Below are positions 36,166 to 49,100 of a stretch of DNA of 64,000 nt, piece after piece. The stretch comes from Phycomyces blakesleeanus NRRL 1555(-) (lineage: Eukaryota > Mucoromycota > Mucoromycetes > Mucorales > Phycomycetaceae). Made by a program: the position numbers and the translations under genes. The notes beneath the pieces were generated by a model. The model was given only the letters and a program-made list of their open reading frames with translations. It did not search any database and had not been told where the DNA came from. How positions within the stretch are numbered: the stretch's first letter is position 1; each line of letters opens with the position of its first letter. The stretch spans positions 124,001 through 188,000 of the forward strand of contig NW_017265150.1 in the NCBI RefSeq assembly GCF_001638985.1, given 5' to 3'.

Positions 36166-36780
36166 ATGGGTGCTTACAAGTATATCGAGGAGCTTTACAA
36201 GAAGAAGCAGTCGGATGTCTTCCGTTTCTTGCTCCGTGTTAGATGCTGGGAGTTCAGACAGATGAACGTCATCCACCGTGCATCCCGTCCTTCCCGCCCC
36301 GACAAGGCTCGCCGTCTCGGTTACAAGGCCAAGCAGGGTTTCGTCATCTACCGTATCCGCGTCCGTCGTGGTGGCCGCAAGAGACCCGTCCACAAGGGTG
36401 CTACCTTCGGTAAGCCCGTCAACGAGGGAGTCAACCAGCTCAAGTACCAGCGTTCCCTCCGCTCCACCGCTGAGGAGCGTGTTGGTCGCAAGTGCGCCAA
36501 CCTCCGTGTCTTGAACTCTTACTGGATCAACCAGGATGCTACCTACAAGTACTTTGAGGTCATCCTTGTCGACCCCTCCCACAAGGCCATCCGCCGCGAT
36601 CCCCGCATCAACTGGATCGTCAACGCTGTCCACAAGCGTCGCGAGGCCCGTGGTCTCACCGCCATTGGCAAGAAGAGTCGCGGAAAGGGCAAGGGCCACC
36701 GCTTCACCAAGACCAAGGGTTCTGGTCGCACTGCCAACTGGAAGAGACGCAACACTCTCTCCCTTACCCGTTACCGTTAA
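36166..36780 (+). CDS. RPL15: Cytosolic 60S ribosomal protein eL15
   Basis: The uninterrupted frame gives exactly 204 residues, the universal eL15 length. It begins [21 protein letters not shown], continues [59 protein letters not shown], and ends [17 protein letters not shown]. The track of ATGs upstream (from 36055) is not protein; the MGAYK start is invariant in the family. Codon use is extremely biased to CGT, GTC and AAG. Because of this bias the opposite strand stays open for about 186 codons, which I treat as a shadow. The coding exon itself has no intron. Secure. Confidence 0.98.
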   Translation: MGAYKYIEELYKKKQSDVFRFLLRVRCWEFRQMNVIHRASRPSRPDKARRLGYKAKQGFVIYRIRVRRGGRKRPVHKGATFGKPVNEGVNQLKYQRSLRSTAEERVGRKCANLRVLNSYWINQDATYKYFEVILVDPSHKAIRRDPRINWIVNAVHKRREARGLTAIGKKSRGKGKGHRFTKTKGSGRTANWKRRNTLSLTRYR

Positions 36781-36998
36781 AGGTCTTGTCGAGAGTGATC
36801 GAAAATCTCCCCTTCGAGCTTTTTTTTCATCTTTTTACATCACATTATTAAAATCAAACGATATAATTTCCTTTCTTCATTATTGGTTATATTTTATTAT
36901 TTTTATATATATATGTGTGTGTAGGCGGGGGTGGAGGAAGTGGATTCTTGGTGGTTGTTGAAATACCATTATATTGTGCTTTACTATTATTATTTATT

Positions 36999-37799
36999 TT
37001 ATCCTTGATGTGAACCACACCCATTATCCATTTCTTGTTCTTCCTTTTTTGTGAGACGACCAGATGCTGCTCTAGCTATCAATTCTCTCTGAGACAAATC
37101 GGGCGTACTTCGACTACCTCCTAATCTATATGTTCCTGATTCCCATGATGTCCCTTCCTCCCTTTCTTCTGGATCATAGTATGCCTCATTATCCAACGAT
37201 CGGCCACCATGGGCTGTCCAATCCAAAGCTACAACATCCTTATTGAGCTGTCTATTGAGTTCATGAAAATTATCGTCATGTGCACTCCACACCTAATTAT
37301 TAATCGGTAGTATTAGTATTAATATTGCTGTTTTTTCTTTTTCTTCTTTTTAATATATATGTATATAAAAGGGGGTGCGAAAACAATATGGTTTTTTTTT
37401 AATAATAATAATAAAAAAAAAAGAAGAAGATCATATTGCATTGATTTTTCTATTTATCGTTTTATCTATTTTGTGTATATAAAATATGAATATGTTTTGT
37501 TACATTGTGAGTGAGTTCGTGGAGAAGCACTTTTCGAATGGAATCGTAATGTCGGAATCCCGAGAGATCATCTGTGCGCAGTCTAATTGCAATCAATTGC
37601 CCAGAATTCCGATTATATCCCAAAAGTGTCGCTTCAAATGGTGTCAATTCAATTAATTCTCCCACAGACCATTGTCGTGCCTTCATGATTGCGCGTACCT
37701 ACAATAATTTGAAGTACAATTTTTTAAAGAGAATGAAATGAAAAGAAAAAAAAGGAGGATGAGTCAGCCAAAGCCATGTATTTTCATCATTGTGCTTCT

Positions 37800-37849
<50 letters not shown>

Positions 37850-38302
37850 TGATAATATTATATAACTCACCCCACGATCGTCTCTTAGTCGTTCTAGTAA
37901 TTTGTGTGCTTGATCAGGGTTTGGGAATTCGGGAAGAGTTGTGATGCGATGGAATGTATACTTGTGGTCTTCGGATGTCTTTGGAGTACGCTTAATTGTC
38001 TTTTTGTGAAGTCTAGGGGCAAGCGTGAGTCGCTCGTTGAGCTTCTTATCAATCTCGGCAGCCTCTTTGAGTTGTCGGGGTTGGCTTCCCATCAACGTGA
38101 TCTTGGAGTCTTGAGATAGTTGGAGATCTGCCAGTTGTTGGTCATTCTGAAGTATCTTTCCTCCCCAGAGCAGCTTTTGGTTCTCGGGTGGGATATCGGT
38201 ATGTGAAGTAAGATGCTGTTTGAGTCCGAGGACGGTATCGTTGAGAGGCAATGTGATTGGAATGAGATTAGATTTGTAGCCAATTCTGAATGAGAGAGAC
38301 AT
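36999..38302 (-). CDS. Ubiquitin-like and WLM-domain zinc metalloprotease
   Basis: Three exons on the minus strand, about 310 residues. Residues 1-75 form a ubiquitin-like domain (FRIGYKSNLIPITLPLNDTVLGLKQHL, then DIPPENQKLLWGGKIL and DSKITLMGS). After a basic linker comes the WLM domain: RLRDDRGVRAIMKARQWSVGELIELTP, TLLGYNRNSGQLIAIRLR, and the zinc motif HELTHNVWSAHDDNF (HExxHxxxxxH), spliced across the intron between N and V. The C-terminus is a hydrophilic tail ending CGSHQG. Relatives (fission-yeast UBL-WLM protein, Wss1) cleave ubiquitin- or SUMO-linked and DNA-bound proteins at the proteasome or chromatin. All three zinc ligands are present, so the enzyme should be active. Confidence 0.9.
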
Positions 38303-38755
38303 GATGATAGAATAAATAAATATATATATATATATTTAAAGAAAAGTAAAGAGGGGGGATATAATGAAAGTGTGATGTGGTAGAATTGGATCAAATTTTA
38401 ATTAGAAAATTATGTATGTATGGTGAAAGAAAGAAGGAATGAAAGATAACGAAACCAAGAAAAGAATAAATATTATTTGACAAAGAATGAACTGGAAATT
38501 GTATGACAAATTGAAAAGGTTGACGAATTTTTGGGATTCGTTTCCTTTCTATGATTTTTATTTTTAAAATAGGCAATCGCAGATTGGACCTGATTTTTAT
38601 TTTTATTTTTATTGACGTAAAAAAAAAGAAGTATATATTGAAAAGAAATGGAGTTATTGTACAAGGTAGATAGATAGTGTGTGTATATGAAACTAAGGAA
38701 GGAAGGAGAAAGGAGGGAATGATAGGAGAAGTGTCTTTGGTTTCCTATTTCTTTT
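38303..38755. other. AT-rich spacer (453 bp)
   Basis: It lies between the acetyl-CoA synthetase stop and the UBL-WLM start, so it should hold the latter's promoter. No further feature seen. Confidence 0.6.
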
Positions 38756-40882
38756 TTAGACAGGACCGTGAACCTTTTCAATGATAACAGCAACTACAGA
38801 TGGATCAGCCAATGTAGAGATGTCACCAAGTTGCTTGTGCTCATTATCGACAATTTTGCGCAGCACACGGCGCATGATCTTGCCAGAACGGGTCTTGGGG
38901 TGATCGTTGACAATGTAGATACGCTTGGGAGCAGCAAAGGGACCGATGATTTTGCGGACCTGGAGAGTAAGTTCTTTGGTGAGGAAATCTTCGGTAGCTT
39001 CGATGTGAGGCTTGAGAGTAACAAATGCATGGATACATTGGCCAGTGAGGGAATCAAAACCACCAATAACAGCTGCTTCAGCAACTGTTTCATGATGAAC
39101 AAGAGCACTCTCGATCTCTGCTGTAGAAAGGCGGTGACCTGATACATTGATGACATCTGTAATAGAATATAATTTAGCAAAAAAATAAATAATATAAAAT
39201 GAAATAAAATAAGTGATATCGAGAAATCTATGAAACCTTACCATCTACACGACCACGAATCCAGATGTAACCATCCTTGTCACGGGAAGCACCATCACCT
39301 GTGAAGTAGTAGCCAGGGTAAGGAGAGAGATAGGTCTCCATGAAGCGGCTGTGGTTGTTGTAGACCGAACGTGCCATAGAAGGCCAGGGCTGGCGGATAG
39401 CAAGAACACCAGTCTCATCAACAACATCCATGACCTTTCCAGTGGTAGGATCGAGGATGACTGGGTCAATACCAAAGAAGGGGAAAGTAGCAGATCCAGG
39501 CTTGGTAGGAGTAGCACCAGGAAGAGGACTGACAATGATAGAACCAGTCTCGGTCTGCCAGTAGGTGTCGACAACAGCACATTTGCCCTTACCAACTTTT
39601 TCGTTGTACCAGTCCCATGCCTCAGGGTTGATAGGTTCGCCTACAGAGCCAATGACACGCAAGCTGGAGAGATCGATGCCTTCGACCCACTCATCGCCCA
39701 GACGGCGGAGAGCACGGATGGCAGTAGGGGCAGTGTAGAATTGGGTAATCTTGTGCTTCTCAATAAGGTTCCAGAAACGGGAAGGGTTGGGGTATGTAGG
39801 GGTGGATTCAAACAGGACAGTAGTGGCACCAAGAGTAAGAGGACCATAGACAATGTAGGAGTGACCAGTGACCCAGCCAATGTCAGCCATGCAGGCAAAG
39901 ATGTCGTTCTCATGGTAGTCAAAGATGTATTTGACGGTAGCAGCAGCACCGAGCAAGTAGCCACCAGTAGTGTGCAGAATGCCCTTTGGTGCACCAGTAG
40001 ATCCGGAGGTGTAGAGCAAGAAGAGAGGATCCTCGGAATTCATAGGCTCAGGAGAGCAGAAAGTGCGTGCCTTGGCCACTTCTTCGTGCCACCAGAGATC
40101 ACGATCGTTTTCCCAAGGCACAGGTGTACCGGTGCGACGAAGTACAATGACATGTTCGACAGGAGTTTCTCGATCACGAAGAGCATCGTCAACAATGCGC
40201 TTAGTAGCAATGTTCTTGCCACCACGACGACCCTCATCTGAAGTAAGGATGACACGAGCCGAGCTGTCCATGACACGATCACGCAGAGATTCGGCCGAGA
40301 AACCAGCAAATACGACCGAGTGGATGGCGCCAATACGGGCACAGGCTAGGATGCCAACAATGGCTTCAGGGACCATGGGCATGTATATAGCTACATTGTC
40401 ACCCTTGCGGACGCCAAGAGACTTGAGGACATTGGCCATGCGGCACACATCCCGAAGGAGTTCTCCATAAGTGATGCGACGGACCTTGTCAGGCTCATCG
40501 CCTTCGTGGATAATGGCAATCTTATCCGGGGTCTTGAGTGCGTGGCGGTCAACACAGTTGTAAGAAGCATTGAGTTCACCCTCCAGAAACCATGCTACAT
40601 CACCCTTTTCAAATGAGCCGTGTGTGACGGTTTGGAAAGGCTTAGACCAGCTCAAAAGATCGGTGGCAAGCTACGACCGAAAGTTAGTTATGTGAATTTA
40701 AACTACAAAATGTGTTGATAACCAACCTTTCCAAAGAATTCCTTGGGCTTCTCTACGCTCTCCTTCCACATGGCCTTGTACTTTTCCATGGAATCAACAT
40801 GGGGAGTAGGGAAATCGGGCGACTTGAGGAGGCGCTCAGGTACAGGGTGGGTTACAATTTGGTCAATGTCGGCGGAAGTCAT
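38756..40882 (-). CDS. ACS: Acetyl-CoA synthetase (AMP-forming)
   Basis: Three exons, about 660 residues. The chosen ATG (40882-40880) gives [19 protein letters not shown]; a longer in-frame reading from 41020 adds a hydrophobic, low-complexity stretch and is unlikely. Adenylate-forming motifs are all present: [25 protein letters not shown] (the P-loop-like A3 motif), [36 protein letters not shown] (A5), [39 protein letters not shown] (A7-A8), and the catalytic Lys in [15 protein letters not shown] (A10). It makes acetyl-CoA from acetate, ATP and CoA in the cytosol. One intron falls inside GRVDD-VINV. Complete and normal in length. Confidence 0.96.
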
Positions 40883-42536
40883 GAAAGAGAGAAGGGAGAA
40901 GAGAATAATGATCGTCAAGAAGAAACCGTTGCATCCTAGAGCTTTTATAGTTCCTAATTTTTTATTTTCCTTCTTCTGTCTGGGTTTGGTTTGACACACA
41001 ATTCGGCTGGGATTCAACATCTACAAAAAAGGGGGTTGATGTGTTACGAGACATCATCCCCAATGCCTAATGTTACACGTTTTGATTATGTTCCTGGAAG
41101 GTGATATCCCCACCGAGCCAAGAAGAACTTGGCTTCACATTGCTATGATACTGGTAGCTCATATGTGTATTTCTTTTGATGTTGTTTTGCTTCAACTATT
41201 GTGGTTTATCCAAGATTATTATTATTATTAGCATCTATCTTTTGCTGAGTAAAACTGATGAAGCATGCAGAAGCCATACGCTGCAATCAAGATAAGGTGC
41301 ACGAATGGGCCACAGTGTTCCTATAACGGATAAGAGGTCCAAATACCGTAGCATATCCGCGGTGAAGAGCTTGTTATAAGAAGGACCCTGTTGATACGTA
41401 AGTTGACAGGGCTTACTTGCGCATAAGATAGACGATCTGTTGTATGCTCTTTACTACCATTTGTGTTCTCTAGTCTTTTCTTTTGGCTTATTGAATTCTT
41501 TTGGCTCGCATCTTGGTCTCATTATTATTATTGTCTGTTTAGGTTTGAAATTGTGCGTCAATGGCTACGATTGGTTCCAGCTATTACTCACAGCTCAAAC
41601 CGCAGATCCAATAAATATCGCACACAAAAGATACGACGACTGCTTGTTCCATACTTAAGATCCCCGGACAATTGAACGGTTTTCCTAGTATTCCATGACC
41701 CCGCATTCCCATATATGGAAATCAGTAGTGGGTGTATAGTACTCTCGGTAGTTGGTCTGATTTCAGTGGCTAATCGTTTTTTAATTTTTTCATATTTGTT
41801 TCAATTCAATCTCATCTATCTTATATGTTCTATCTCTTTGTCCTCATCTTCCAGCGTATTCATATTTTAAGCGAAGAAAAATATTTGCCAATACACACGC
41901 AATTCATTTATAGAAACTGGTATCTAGCGGGATCTTATTAAAAGACAAATTTTGTCTTTCAAAATTATGAGAATGCCACTGTGGCCCTACAATACAATTC
42001 TTGTACATCACAATTTGTATTTATTTCTCTATTTAACAAAAGGGCATAACCTTATACCTTATTATTAAAAATCAAAACTATTCTGTGAACCCTTCCCACT
42101 TTGAATATCAAAGTCAAATATCTAATTAATAATCTTTGACAATTTTTCGACAGCATCTCTTGACCTTGCTCTTCTTATTCTTATTCTTCCTTTTCTATAT
42201 TATTATTATTATTATTATTATTTTGCGGGGCAAGTTACACAGCATGCTTGGCTTGACTTTTTTCTTCTTCTAATGACTTCATTATCCTTTAGAAAGCTAC
42301 AGCTAAACCCGTTATCCGGCAAATCGATTATGCAAAAGCATACGCGGAGTTCTCCCAGACATAAAAACTTAAATAAATAATGGTAGTAAATGTATTATTA
42401 TTAACAATAGCGGACTAATATGTTGATTGGATTACTGTACAGCATAGCAAGCTTATTCGAGATAGTAAAGAAGTTCATAAAAAAAATTAAGAGAAAAAGG
42501 AAAAAGGAAAAAAGAGATTCAATTTCCGAATGGAAT
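40883..42536. other. Spacer upstream of ACS and downstream of glutamine synthetase
   Basis: 1.65 kb without a gene. The first 400 bp form the ACS promoter side and are less AT-rich than most spacers here; they contain ATCCCCA motifs that could bind a Mig1/CreA-type repressor (unproven). A perfect CC(A/T)6GG box sits at 41709-41718. A (TTA)n run lies at about 42198-42220. Confidence 0.55.
41709..41718. promoter_or_regulatory. Perfect CArG-box sequence (possible MADS-factor site)
   Basis: The sequence CCATATATGG matches the SRF/Mcm1-type consensus CC(A/T)6GG and is palindromic. It lies about 830 bp before the ACS start. In DNA this AT-rich a chance match is plausible. Confidence 0.25.
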
Positions 42537-43786
42537 TTAGATGTCGGCAAAGGTAGACTCGAGAATAATGGCAGTGACTCTGTAAGGATCCATGTTACTG
42601 GCAGGGCGTCTGTCCTCAAAGTAGCCCTTGCCCTCCTTGCCAACATGGCGGGGAATACGGATTGATGCACCACGGTTGGCAACGCCATAGCTGAACTGGT
42701 CAATACGACCGGTTTCGTGGCGACCTGTGAGGCGCTGATCGTTGTCTTCACCATAGACGGCAATGTGAGCTGCGTGGCGCTTGCCAATCTTCTGGATCGA
42801 CTTTTCGATAGCAGCCAAACCTCCCTCATTACGCATTTCCTCGGTAGAGAAGTTGGTATGGCAACCAGCACCGTTCCAGTCACCCTTGATAGGCTTGGGG
42901 TGGATAGAGACCACGATACCAAAGTCTTCCGAAACGCGTTCGAGAAGGTAACGGGCGGCCCACAAGTGGTCACCCATGGAAATACCCTCACAAGGACCAA
43001 CCTGGAACTCAAACTGACCAGGGGCAACTTCTGCATTCACACCCGAGATGTTGACACCAGCGTACAGACAAGCGCGGTAGTGAGCTTCAATGATATCACG
43101 ACCAAAGATCTTGCCAGCACCGACACCGCAATAGTATTTACCCTAGACAACAAGTAGATAGATATAAGAAAATAATGTCCGCTCAAGTTCAACTCCAAAT
43201 CCTTATAGCGTATTGTATAGTGTAGTCTAGTGTAGTGTATTAATTTATTTTATTTTTACCTGAGGTTCAGGGAAACCATGCTTGGGCCAGCCATATGGCT
43301 TGTTGGTCTCTGGGTCAAAAAGCATGTATTCCTGCTCAATACCGAACCAAGGCTTGGAATCAGCGTACAAAGTCATGATCTTCTCACATTCGAAACGGTA
43401 GTTAGACTTGTGGGGAGTGCCATCTAAATAGAATAACTGTTTAGGAAATAAAAATAAAATGGATAGTGTAGTCTGTATTGTTCCTTACCAGGGTTGAAGG
43501 TCTCGCAAATAACAAACTTGTTGTCGCCACCACGGAAAGGGTCTGAGAAAAGAGCAACGGGCTGGATGAGGACATCGGAATCGTGACCCTCGGCCTGGCC
43601 AGTTGAAGAGCCATCATAGTTCCACTCGGAAAGATCAGAGACGGATGTTGGGACCTTGTCGACGGTCTTGGTCTTGCTTCTGAGCTGGCTAAAGCCATCA
43701 ATCCAGACGTATTCAACCTGGACTTGACCCTTTTGTTCGAGGGCAAGGTATTTCGAAAGAATAGCAGAGTTAGAAACGACAGCCAT
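42537..43786 (-). CDS. GLN1: Glutamine synthetase, eukaryotic type (GSII)
   Basis: Three exons, about 355 residues, normal for GSII. Conserved stretches in order are [57 protein letters not shown] (spliced), [13 protein letters not shown], and [28 protein letters not shown]. Then follow [34 protein letters not shown], the ATP-site [19 protein letters not shown], and [14 protein letters not shown] near the end. The enzyme adds ammonia to glutamate using ATP and is central to nitrogen assimilation. Strong codon bias marks high expression. A cluster of GATAAG hexamers upstream suggests control by a GATA factor. Confidence 0.97.
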
Positions 43787-44430
43787 ATTGGATAAAGAAG
43801 AGGTGTGATGAATGGTAAATCAAATAAAGTTAGTTGTTTATATACCTCTGCCAAACAATAGGGCGTGTACTGATATAAACCCCAAGACCTAATGTTTATC
43901 AGCTATCATATCATGAGTAGGAAAAAAAAGTTGGCATCCTTTCTTGTACTTATCATTGCCCAACCATAAGCTTATCTATCTTACCTTTTATAGTGCTCTC
44001 ATTATAGCTCTTTCATTTTGACTTCTATACTTTCATTATAGTTTTCTCTTTTTTTCATTTTTGTTTTTATTATTAATTGACATATAGTTGTCCTGTTTTC
44101 TACATATCATATAGACGGATATACTATTGTCCTCTGTAATAGAAACCCAGATTTAATGCTTCTCCTTCTCTTTTCTTCTCTCTTTCTCTTGGAGTAGTTT
44201 TTTTTATATAGTTGTCATGGTAATGATCTTAAAAAAGAATCGATAAGCTTTTTGCGGGAATCGTTGATAAGATGTCTCTGTTTGGCTTATCTTGGTAGCA
44301 CGTGTCTAGTCTATCTTTGAGATGGCATCTCAATCTCCACCAATAACATTATTCTTATTTTATTTAATAATTATTTTTGACCAGATCAAAGCCATGAATA
44401 CAAGTGGATTCTTCGATCAGTAGCTCATAG
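43787..44430 (-). promoter_or_regulatory. Glutamine synthetase promoter with clustered GATAAG sites
   Basis: Five GATAAG/CTTATC hexamers lie at 43949-43954, 43971-43976, 44242-44247, 44266-44271 and 44286-44291, plus looser GATA cores near 43896. The 644-bp spacer separates the gene from the upstream PIG-P stop, so these sites belong to it. Fungal nitrogen regulators of the AreA/Nit2/Gln3 type bind GATAAG, often in pairs. Binding here is inferred. Confidence 0.5.
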
Positions 44431-45804
44431 TTAAGAGTGGCCAATGACGTATTTACGGGACGTGCGAAGGGGCATCAGTGCATCACGCTCTTCTTCAGTG
44501 TCTTCAGTAGATACGGGCAATTGATTGGATGGGCTATACAAGAGGGCATTGACCAGACTGATCGGGAGGTCGTGGAGCTCGGGCATCCAATCAGAGGGTC
44601 TGTTGTCCAAAGGCAGAGGCGCTTCCATCATGTTCGCATGGTCGTCTATTGTGTATTTTATTTATATATATATATATTAACATTATTATTACTACAATTA
44701 AGCTTTTCTTTTTCTCTTTTAATTTTTTGCTTTCATTTATTTTAGGTGTGTCTTTACCAGTAATACAGGCATATGAATCAAGAGGAGCAGTGTTCATAAG
44801 ATTGTAGCTAATAAAAGACACAAAGATGAACCAGACAAAAGTCATGATCCAGATAGGAATCGCCAGAGCCCAATACCTTCCCAACAAAAAATGCGACATC
44901 AGTTCATCTCTATATGTTGCTTGTGCAGTTGTAGACTTACTGATTAGGGTAGTACGTGATACCAAGCTTATGAAAGATCCTATCAGGCACATATGCCCAG
45001 ATCAAATAAAGCCCTTTTTTCTTTAAATGGTCAGTTCAGAAACTCTCTTTCCTTACCAAACACAACAAACGACGCCAAATACATAACAAATCCATAGTAT
45101 TCGTATATTGGCGTCTTGTTTGTAATTGAAATAGGAGGCGCGCGTTCCACAGGAGTTGGTACAGGAATCACTCTACAAAGTCAACTTAAATTTGATAACG
45201 ATCAACGAGAAGAATGCATATGAATTTGACTTACTCTGAATAAGAACGCGGTCTGTGGGCTTTACGAAATGTATTTTCATGTTCTTGATGACCATTCAGA
45301 TCCCCTGTCTGAGTGGTAATCCTTCTTGATCGGCTCAGTAAGGGCGTATGTTTGGTGGTGAGAAAACTGCTAAACGAGTTTCTCCTGCCCCTTGTCCTAA
45401 TAAAATCTGTTATCATTTCAAATCCTAATCTATATTCAACTATTCCCCATTCTTTCTTGTCTTTCCTTTTAATCTTTATCTTTATCTTTATACATTATTG
45501 GTATATTTCTTTTAATATATATTTTCCCGATATTAATGTAATATTTATACATTTGTTTATATTCCCCCCCTTCCCACACTTTTCTTTTTACTCACGCTCG
45601 TATATGAAAGGGTTCAACACTTGGTTGTTGACTTGTTCCACGTCGCATGCCAACTGTATCTTCAGTGGCCCTAGGACAAGAAGAGTCATGAAGTCCAGTG
45701 AGAGATTGTACTGACATTGAGGCTGTTAACCATGTATGATGATTAGATTGAGGATCAGATCCTTCATCATCACGATCATTCAATGAAGTAGGTGAATCCA
45801 TCAT
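44431..45804 (-). CDS. GPI19: GPI-GlcNAc transferase subunit PIG-P (Gpi19)
   Basis: Six exons can be joined in phase, giving about 297 residues. The PIG-P core is PIYEYYGFVMYLASFVVF-GLYLIWAYVPDRIFHKLGITYYPNQ-YWALAIPIWIMTFVWF, containing two membrane helices, then NLMNTAPLDSYACIT. The C-terminal motif PELHDLPISLVNALLY matches the family's short tail. PIG-P belongs to the ER complex that starts GPI-anchor synthesis. Most PIG-P proteins are about 130-160 residues; here about 120 residues of Ser/Arg-rich, probably disordered sequence precede the core. The start used is the ATG at 45804; the frame is open further upstream and an extra 5' exon is possible. Confidence 0.87.
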
Positions 45805-46145
45805 TGAATCATAAACCAAGAAAGAAGAAGGATCATCGTGACGTCTATGAGCATTTTTTAATAAATAAACATACAGACAATATATATATATATAAACAAG
45901 TGCACCGAAATGTTTGAGGCTGAAGTTTGTTGTATATGCAGTTTGAGATTATAATTGCTTAGTTATTCTTTTTTACAGACTTCTTTGACAAGTATTAATT
46001 TTTTTCTTTAAAAATAATGATAAAAAAGAATATGTGTATGTATAATTTTATGCTAATGATAATAATGATAATAATGATAATAATAACCACAAAGACAAAG
46101 ACCAAAGGAAATAATAAAAGTAATAAAAAAAGGTCCTTCACAATT

Positions 46146-49100
46146 CTACCCACAATTTAATTGTTTGGCATGACCAATTAAACGTTTGACACCTACAAGC
46201 CATGACCCACAAGCATCATAACAAGTGGCCACTAATTCTACCTGGATCCTTTCTGCCTCTTCATATTCTCCTTTTTCAAGGGCCTTCACAAGAGATAACA
46301 TACAGCCAACAACAGTCTCTGACACTTGCTGATTGTTCAATTGATCAAACAGTATCTTGAGTCTACGCTCAGTATCATCTAATGTTCTTTTATGATTAAT
46401 CTAGAACAACAACAACAACAACAACGAATGTTATTTCTTCCAATAAAACAAGAGATAAGAATACCACGACTTACGGGAGAACATCGCCTAGCTTCTCGAA
46501 GTTCTTTTACTAGTACCGTGTATATAATTCGTTGTTCAGGTATAATGTGGCTCTTGTCATCTTTTGCTATTATGCGCAGGTTACTGAAAAATGCTCAAGC
46601 CAAATGAAATACAACAATGTAATAATTTACTTACGAAATCGCTTCTTTTCTAATAGAGGTAACTCGTGAGGAGAGAGAGGATCTTGTAATGCGTCAAAGG
46701 CTGGCTTATTTGGAGAAACTCTGGCTTTGAGAGAAGGGTCTGTGGACTGGGTGTTTTCCGGGGGCTTATTTTGTAGATCCGGTTTACATAGAATTTCTTG
46801 GTATTCAAAGGCCAGGGGAGGTATTCTAAGGTTTTCAGCCTCAATAGAAGAAGATGCTCGGTAGATTCGATCGTACAACACCAGCATTTGAGGCGTATTG
46901 TGAAAAATATTTGGGATAATTGAATAGTAATAAAGTGCGATATCAAGTCTTCCATGGGTAGCCATCAAGTGAGCATAATCACAATATACTTGGTAAAGAC
47001 GCTCAAACACATGAGGTGGGTCCTTCTTACTAGCCTCAAATCCGGTAATCTTTTGGAACACAGACAGACGCTCGACTAGATCCTGAAGCTGGACAGCAGT
47101 GGTGCGTACGGGGTCGTAGTACTGTAACCAGATCTCACAAACCTTTGTCATGTTCCCTGCTGCCATATAGCAGATAAGAGCTTGCGATCTAAAACTTTTC
47201 AAGAGTCGATCTCCAAATGCATTGAGTAACACTTGTAACTCAGAAGGACTAGCAAACGTACAAATGGCGGCAATAATATGAGGCCAATCCTCTACCGGTG
47301 ACTGATGGGTCATAGAATGTAGATCATTGCGTAAGATATGTTTGACCAGGCACAAATAGGAAGGTGGACAGACCCTCTGCTCAAAGTAAATAGTTTGTGT
47401 GCGTTTCAGAAGATCTTTGTCGCCACAGGTGGCCATCAATAATGCCTCCGCCATACGATTGGATTCTATGCAAAGATCAACGGCTGATCCAAAATCACCC
47501 ACAGAAACGCATCTTGATATCTTGATATCCATATCTCTATCTCTATCGCTATCTTTACGTCGTATCATATCAGGGCTCATCTCATCGACTGATTTGTTGT
47601 ACTCCATTGGAACTCTCTTATCTTCCACGAGACCTATAATTGTCTGTCTTGGGTCCTTTGATACTAATGCGCCCAGCATTTTCCATTCCTGAGATTTATA
47701 TTCTAGTTGAATTTTCTTATCAATTAGTCGATCAATACTTCCATCAAGATCCTGACTGAGACACCTAAACAGTTTCTCGGCCCTTTGGGTAACCTCTGGC
47801 AAGGGCTGGATATCCATAATATGTACTTGAGGTACAGGGGTATTGATGTTTGATTTTGACAAACGTGATCGGAATATGACAAGCTTTCCGTTGTATCCAA
47901 ACGAAGCACCCACAGATCGATAAATTGGGCGCGAATCAGTCCGAGGATGAGGAGATATAGGGAGCTCTTGTTTTACAGGAACGTTTGGGAGGTTGCTTTG
48001 GATAGAGCAAAATTTGATCTATTCAGGTAGTAAAAAATAATAATATCATAAATCACGAGAGAGTTAATCTAATAGTTTAGATACCTGAATATCAAAATTA
48101 TATATATATATTACCTTTCCGTCAAGAGAACATGATGCAAATGAATCAGGTCTTTGAGGGCACCATAAAGCATATTGATTGTGGCTACCTAGTTCTTCTA
48201 CAAGCGTCCCTAGTGAAGGGTCCCATTGGAGTGTCCTTCCAGCCTTGTCTGTCGATAATAATTGGCCAGGGCTGTTATAAGACCATGATAGACTGATGAT
48301 TGTCTGCTCATGGCCCACCAATGTCTTGGAAGGTCGACGATTCTGTCTAAGATCCCAAATATGAATAACAGAAGAAAAATCTTCTGAGGCTGCTACCAGC
48401 TGTGTGGCCTATACATAAAAAAAAGATAATGTTAAGACAACTCTTTATATAAAATAACTTGTACCCCATTCCAATCCATTTAATTTGGAGCTTACTACTT
48501 GGGGATTCCATTGGACAGCTTGAGTACTAGTAGTAAACTGGGCTGTTAACGACATTATTTCTCTCCTGCTACGAAGATCCCACACAGAAGTAAAGCCATT
48601 ATTGGAGCATGTAGACAAAATATGTGGCACCTGGCTGTTCCATGAGACACCTGTGACAACATCCATCCTTACTGATGGAACACCTGGTACATACGGCTTG
48701 ACCAAATGGTTCATATCCCACACAAACACCTTTATGTTTACCACTAATTAATGAGAATCTTCAAATGGTATATATCGACATTTTTTTAAAAAAAAACATT
48801 ACTTCTCCTTTGGCACCTGTAGAGGCCAGCATATGGGGCTCCAGTCGGCTCAGGGCCAGACTCTCAATTTCGGCAGTGTGACCTGAAAGTGTGGATACAA
48901 CTGTGTTTCTATGTAATCCAGACGGTTAATTCAATAAAATTCAACCAAACCATACTTCTTTTTCTTTTTCTTTTTCTTCTTATTTCACATGCCCTTTTTC
49001 AATAATCTTGGCAGGGTCCCAGAGTTCAATGTCCCCATTGCTCATTCCGCAAGTTATTAATCCTAATGGCCGTTCTAGAGTAACATTATCCCAATCCAAT

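Noticed and set aside
36139..36699. 186-codon antisense frame over eL15
   Set aside because: Pure codon-bias shadow of a universally conserved ribosomal protein.
39351..40241. 296-codon plus-strand frame over acetyl-CoA synthetase
   Set aside because: Antisense shadow; ACS motifs are complete on the minus strand.
40883..41020. In-frame N-terminal extension of acetyl-CoA synthetase
   Set aside because: The added residues include a Leu/Ile/Phe-rich run and Lys/Glu low complexity atypical of the family, and the inner ATG gives the normal start.
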